This document shows positions 51,147-53,949 of a stretch of 53,949 bases of DNA, one piece after another. Each line of letters starts with the position of its first letter. The stretch's first letter is position 1. A program made the translations under genes and the position numbers. This stretch comes from Candidatus Peregrinibacteria bacterium Greene0416_19. GTDB lineage: Bacteria > Patescibacteriota > Gracilibacteria > Peribacterales > Peribacteraceae. Below the pieces are notes generated by a model, which was not told the DNA's origin, did no database searches, and saw nothing but the letters and a program-made list of their open reading frames with translations. The stretch spans positions 1 to 53,949 of the forward strand of contig VMEW01000018.1 in assembly GCA_007375735.1 (NCBI GenBank). Direction: 5' to 3'.

Positions 51147-51245
51147 GAATGGCTCCCCCGGCCCCAGTAGAAGGCTGCGGCCTCCACGGGGCCTCGGAGA
51201 AAGTAACTGCATTCTGGTGGCCCGTATGATGCTAAAGAATTCTGG
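51147..51245. repeat. 99-bp direct repeat, copy 3
   Basis: Identical to 40936-41034, including the last seven codons and stop of the recombinase gene, here without any upstream recombinase sequence. It lies upstream of the helicase operon and marks the right edge of the island. Confidence 0.9.
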
Positions 51246-51300
51246 ACTCTTGCCCACCGACTTGTCCCTCGAAGCTCAGCAGCGAAGTGGGAAGCCCAGA

Positions 51301-51329
51301 GGCGAAGGTGGGAGCTACCCCACTTCGCC
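51301..51329. repeat. Hairpin with GGCGAA/TTCGCC arms
   Basis: GGCGAAGGTGGG faces CCCCACTTCGCC across an AGCTA loop with one mismatch. It is in the non-coding DNA right of repeat copy 3, followed by a GGGGCAGGCAGGGG stretch. Confidence 0.5.
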
Positions 51330-51435
51330 CTCCGGGCTCCGCGGGGCAGGCAGGGGAACGGGAGCGGAGAAAAGAACGAGAGGATGCGCAACGGACAGGG
51401 AAATGCGCTGACATAGTATAAAGAATCAGGGTGCC

Positions 51436-51463
51436 TTGCCAGAGATTACATCGTTGCTATGAT
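51436..51463 (+). promoter_or_regulatory. Promoter of the 103-aa gene
   Basis: TTGCCA (51436-51441), a 16-bp spacer, TATGAT (51458-51463) preceded by TGC. Confidence 0.6.
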
Positions 51464-51483
51464 GCGCCCTTACCCGATTGAAC

Positions 51484-51795
51484 ATGCCAGATACGGATAT
51501 CCCCGCAAACTGCTCCGGTGACACGAGCGCGCTGATCGCGGCCATGAATGGCAGATATTACGTCACCAGCGGGCCGTCAGCCGGCTTTCGGGAACATGAA
51601 ATTCTGGAGGGCTTTCGAAGTCAGTACCCCCCTCATAGATGTCCGGAGGTGGAAAGCGCCCTTATCCTGCACGGTCTTTCGATGGACGCGCTGCTGCGGC
51701 TTCATGCAATGTTGGATAACAGAGAGAAAAGATCGGGGCTGGATCGTGCGGCGCTTCTGCATCACCTTTCCCAGGAGATACAAGACAAGGAATGA
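51484..51795 (+). CDS. Small hypothetical protein (103 aa)
   Basis: Starts at the ATG at 51484, 20 bases after an extended -10. A soluble alpha/beta protein with two Cys (NCSGD, HRCPE) and a helical C-terminal half (MDALLRLHAMLDNREKRSGL onward). It is the first ordinary gene right of the repeat-bounded island and converges on the GT-C/TPR gene. No family recognised. Confidence 0.6.
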   Translation: MPDTDIPANCSGDTSALIAAMNGRYYVTSGPSAGFREHEILEGFRSQYPPHRCPEVESALILHGLSMDALLRLHAMLDNREKRSGLDRAALLHHLSQEIQDKE

Positions 51796-51849
51796 CGTCG
51801 TGTTCTTGATGTCCGGTCCCGATCCCACGGCTGCATCGCCAGGCACCGG

Positions 51850-53769
51850 TTATCTGTCGCGCCTGAACCTGGCCGCTTTCCGGCTTTCCCCAGCTCTCTC
51901 GTACACCTCCGCCAGGAGCGCGTAGGGGAGAGTGAGGGGCAGACCCTTGCTCACGATGAGCATCCGGTCGTAGAGCGCCGCGGCCTCGGTCCACTTCCCT
52001 TGAACCGCGGCGATGGAGGCGAGGAGCTCGTAGGGTTCGTGACGGTACGGCATGCGGTCGGCGGCGTCCCGCGCGATGGCGGCGGCTTCGTTGAAGCGGC
52101 CCTGGCTTCTCAGGAGTTTGCTCAGGACGAGGAGGGCGCCGATCCCGCGCGGATCTTCCTGCGCTGCATGCGCGAGTTCGGCGGCGAAGCGCGTGAGTTC
52201 GTCCGGCGTGAGCGCATCGGGCAGGGTCCGGTTGCCGATGATGTCGCGCGTGACGATGCGGTACTCGCTCCGCTTGATCGCGTCTGCATGCGTGGGGATT
52301 CTCTTGAGGTACACCGTCGCCCAGTCGTCGACATAGATCAGCGCCCATGTGGGGTCATTCTTGAGGAATGCGAATGCCCGTTCGTCCCCCTCCGGTCCCA
52401 GCCGGTACTCGACCGTCGCGACGGTGAAGCCGTAGGTCCGTTCAAGTTCGTAGAAAACTGCCGGGTCGTAGCGCGCCGCGAGGGCGCGCGACAGGTAATG
52501 ATACCCGTAATCCACGTTGCGGCCGTCGAGGAAGACTTTCCGTCCGCGGAAGAGCAAGTACCCTCCGGCGGCGTAGTTGTTGAAGAGTTTCCCGTCGATC
52601 TTCTCGCGATCCAGGAAGTCCGCGGCGCCCTGCGACATCGCGAACGATCCGACTCCTTGCAGATTCCGTCGTAGCATGAATGCGTGATAGGGTGCGTTGA
52701 TCCACAGGATCAGCGCCGCGATGACGGTCGTGGCGACGATCGAGAGGAGGGGATGCCGGGATGCGCGATCCACAAGCGCCCGCCAGCGGTCGTTCCACCG
52801 TAATTCATAGACGATGCAGCCGAGCGCCGTCAGGACGAAGAAGATCTCGTGACGCTGGGCGGAACGGGAGAGGAGGCCGGTCCCTATAATAAGGAGTCCG
52901 ACCGCGACGACCCGGTGGCGCGACCAGGCGAGGGCAACGATCGCCGCGGCCCAGAACGGACCGATCCACAGCAGGTACTGGCTCAAGGGCCGCGGATTCC
53001 ACTCGTTGATCAGCTCCGCGGTCCGGTCGGTGAGGAGCGAGCGGAGGTAGGTGACGTTCCCCAGGAGACTCGGGGTCAACAGCATCAAGATCACCAGCAG
53101 CACGCACCAGCCGAGGAGTATCAGGCATTCCATCCGTGCCGCCCTGTCGCCCCGCCTGCCTATCCGCCAGGCATCGAACGAGCGTTGCACGAAGGCAGTG
53201 CCGAGGAGGATCGGTGCCATGAGCGCGGCCGCTCCGTGCATGTTGGCCCAGAGCACGGTGCTGATCGAGAGGACCAGGAAGATGCGGCGGCAGGTCTTCG
53301 ACCGCACCGTCTCTTCATCCAGCAGCCGCAGGCACAGAGCGAGGGAGAGGGCGAAGAAGACGTTACTGAAGAGCTGCGGGCGCTCGATGAACCCCTGCCG
53401 CATCACCACCACCGCGCATCCGACGAGGAGCGCGTTCGGCCAGAGTCGCCGCCAGTCGATCGCCATGATGACGGCGAAGGTCAGGAGCGCGAAGAGGATC
53501 CTGAGGCCGATGAGTCCCGTGGCGCCGCCGAGCAGGAAGACAGACGCGATGACCCGCTGCGCCAGCCACTCGTGTAGAGCCAGGTAGGGGAGCCCCTCCC
53601 GCGCGTACGCAAAGGGATCGGTGGCGATCCACCCGTCGCGCAGCAGCAGCCGGCCGGCCGCGATGTGCCACCACGTGTCGCTGTCGCTCACTTTGAAGAG
53701 GAGCAGCCAGGTGATGAGGGCGGCGAGGAATCCTCCGGTGAGTATCCGCAGGAGGGCACGAAAGCGCAT
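51850..53769 (-). CDS. GT-C-type membrane protein with C-terminal TPRs
   Basis: 639 residues from the ATG at 53769, which has TACACT exactly 6 bases upstream; the TTG two codons earlier is less likely. An N-terminal TM helix is followed by a conserved extracellular motif with SDSDTWWHIAAGRLLLRDG, like the acidic first loop of oligosaccharyl or mannosyl transferases, and about ten further TM helices. A soluble domain (FLDREKIDGKLFNNYAAGGY) and two or three TPRs (RFNEAAAIARDAADRMPYRHEPYELLAS) follow. Probably an envelope glycosyltransferase or polymer-related protein. A REP-like palindrome lies in frame at 53154-53172. Confidence 0.82.
   Translation of the reverse strand: MRFRALLRILTGGFLAALITWLLLFKVSDSDTWWHIAAGRLLLRDGWIATDPFAYAREGLPYLALHEWLAQRVIASVFLLGGATGLIGLRILFALLTFAVIMAIDWRRLWPNALLVGCAVVVMRQGFIERPQLFSNVFFALSLALCLRLLDEETVRSKTCRRIFLVLSISTVLWANMHGAAALMAPILLGTAFVQRSFDAWRIGRRGDRAARMECLILLGWCVLLVILMLLTPSLLGNVTYLRSLLTDRTAELINEWNPRPLSQYLLWIGPFWAAAIVALAWSRHRVVAVGLLIIGTGLLSRSAQRHEIFFVLTALGCIVYELRWNDRWRALVDRASRHPLLSIVATTVIAALILWINAPYHAFMLRRNLQGVGSFAMSQGAADFLDREKIDGKLFNNYAAGGYLLFRGRKVFLDGRNVDYGYHYLSRALAARYDPAVFYELERTYGFTVATVEYRLGPEGDERAFAFLKNDPTWALIYVDDWATVYLKRIPTHADAIKRSEYRIVTRDIIGNRTLPDALTPDELTRFAAELAHAAQEDPRGIGALLVLSKLLRSQGRFNEAAAIARDAADRMPYRHEPYELLASIAAVQGKWTEAAALYDRMLIVSKGLPLTLPYALLAEVYERAGESRKAARFRRDR
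53154..53172. repeat. Intragenic REP-like palindrome in GT-C/TPR gene
   Basis: GCCTGCC-TATCC-GCCAGGC encodes the AWRIGRRG segment in a cytoplasmic or extracellular loop between TM helices. Confidence 0.5.
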
Positions 53770-53775
53770 GGGCAA

Positions 53776-53781
53776 AGTGTA
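53776..53781 (-). promoter_or_regulatory. -10 (TACACT), leaderless promoter of GT-C/TPR gene
   Basis: Minus-strand TACACT (53781-53776) ends exactly 6 bases before the ATG at 53769. Confidence 0.6.
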
Positions 53782-53888
53782 CTGCGGTCCGCCGGCGCGC
53801 CCGATTGACAGATGTTGGCTTGCTCATGCTAAAAGAAAACAATGCCTTCGGGGACCACACCAGAAATGAGTTGATGAGAGAGTAGAAG

Positions 53889-53949
53889 ATGGCTTGTACT
53901 TCTTCTCTTTCCATCATTTATGTCTGCAAGCATGATTTTCTGCCGCTTC
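53889..53949 (+). CDS. Possible start of a gene running off the window
   Basis: An ATG at 53889 opens a frame (MACTSSLSIIYVCKHDF) that continues to the last base. A TTGACA (53805-53810) and a TGC-TAAAAG (53827-53835) lie upstream with a long 19-bp spacer. A 10-codon ORF (53842-53874) sits in the leader. Only 20 codons are visible, so the product cannot be named. Confidence 0.35.
   Translation, partial: MACTSSLSIIYVCKHDFLPL

Noticed and set aside
1..53949. CRISPR array, tRNA or rRNA genes
   Set aside because: Looked for regularly spaced direct repeats and for tRNA T-loop and rRNA landmarks by eye; none was convincing. A tRNAscan/Infernal run would be decisive.
1..53949. Alternative genetic code (UGA as glycine)
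   Set aside because: TGA closes well-defined genes such as typA and the P-type ATPase at the expected lengths, so the standard bacterial code applies.

Overview
Most likely organism: a member of the Candidate Phyla Radiation (Patescibacteria), probably the Peregrinibacteria/Peribacteria. The reasons are the many secreted DUF11-type and Calx-beta surface proteins, GT-C membrane proteins carrying TPRs, a split LysO exporter, many lineage-restricted helical proteins with no recognisable family, and REP-like palindromes inside coding sequences. TGA is an ordinary stop (for example at the end of typA), so the UGA-glycine code of Gracilibacteria/Absconditabacteria does not apply. The affiliation is inference; there is no rRNA, tRNA or ribosomal protein gene here to confirm it.

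Layout. 1-7.9 kb: cell-surface proteins (Calx-beta, DUF11, an LPxTG-like protein), a small Cys-rich membrane protein and the translational GTPase TypA. 8-21.4 kb: a long stretch of proteins of unknown function. It holds a helical protein, a Rossmann/methyltransferase-like protein, two HTH-like proteins, a GHKL (Bergerat) ATPase coupled to one of them, a convergent 1772-residue helical protein, and a DUF5131 (phage Gp37/Gp68) radical-SAM-like protein. 21.6-37.9 kb: a Gly-rich secreted protein, a type II P-type ATPase, a possible methyltransferase, LysO in two halves, an ACT-domain protein, a TrmB regulator, a threonine dehydratase-like enzyme, a DsbA-like protein with a repeat-derived tail, a GT-C/TPR protein, a cold-shock protein, a small Cys-rich ORF, a helical protein and an EgtD-like methyltransferase.

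38-51.3 kb is a mosaic accessory island with lower GC in parts. It contains a nucleotidyltransferase plus small-protein pair, nested palindromes, a DUF3800 pair, a serine-recombinase remnant, CapA, a dockerin/DUF11 surface protein, a truncated IS1634-type transposase, a frameshifted Mrr endonuclease, and a minus-strand operon of an SF2 helicase, a 499-residue unknown protein and a 54-residue protein. Three copies of one exact repeat (99, 61 and 99 bp) lie at junctions of this island. The 99-bp form includes the 3' end of the recombinase gene. The window closes with a second GT-C/TPR membrane protein.

Gene expression signals are unusual and consistent. At least seven genes have a -10-like hexamer exactly 6 nt before the start codon and one has it 7 nt before, which predicts leaderless mRNAs. 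Many other genes have pyrimidine-rich leaders without a Shine-Dalgarno sequence. Readable promoters repeatedly show a 16-bp spacer. The best candidates for an undescribed system are the helicase operon inside the repeat-bounded island and the HTH plus GHKL-ATPase operon at 11.4-14.7 kb.
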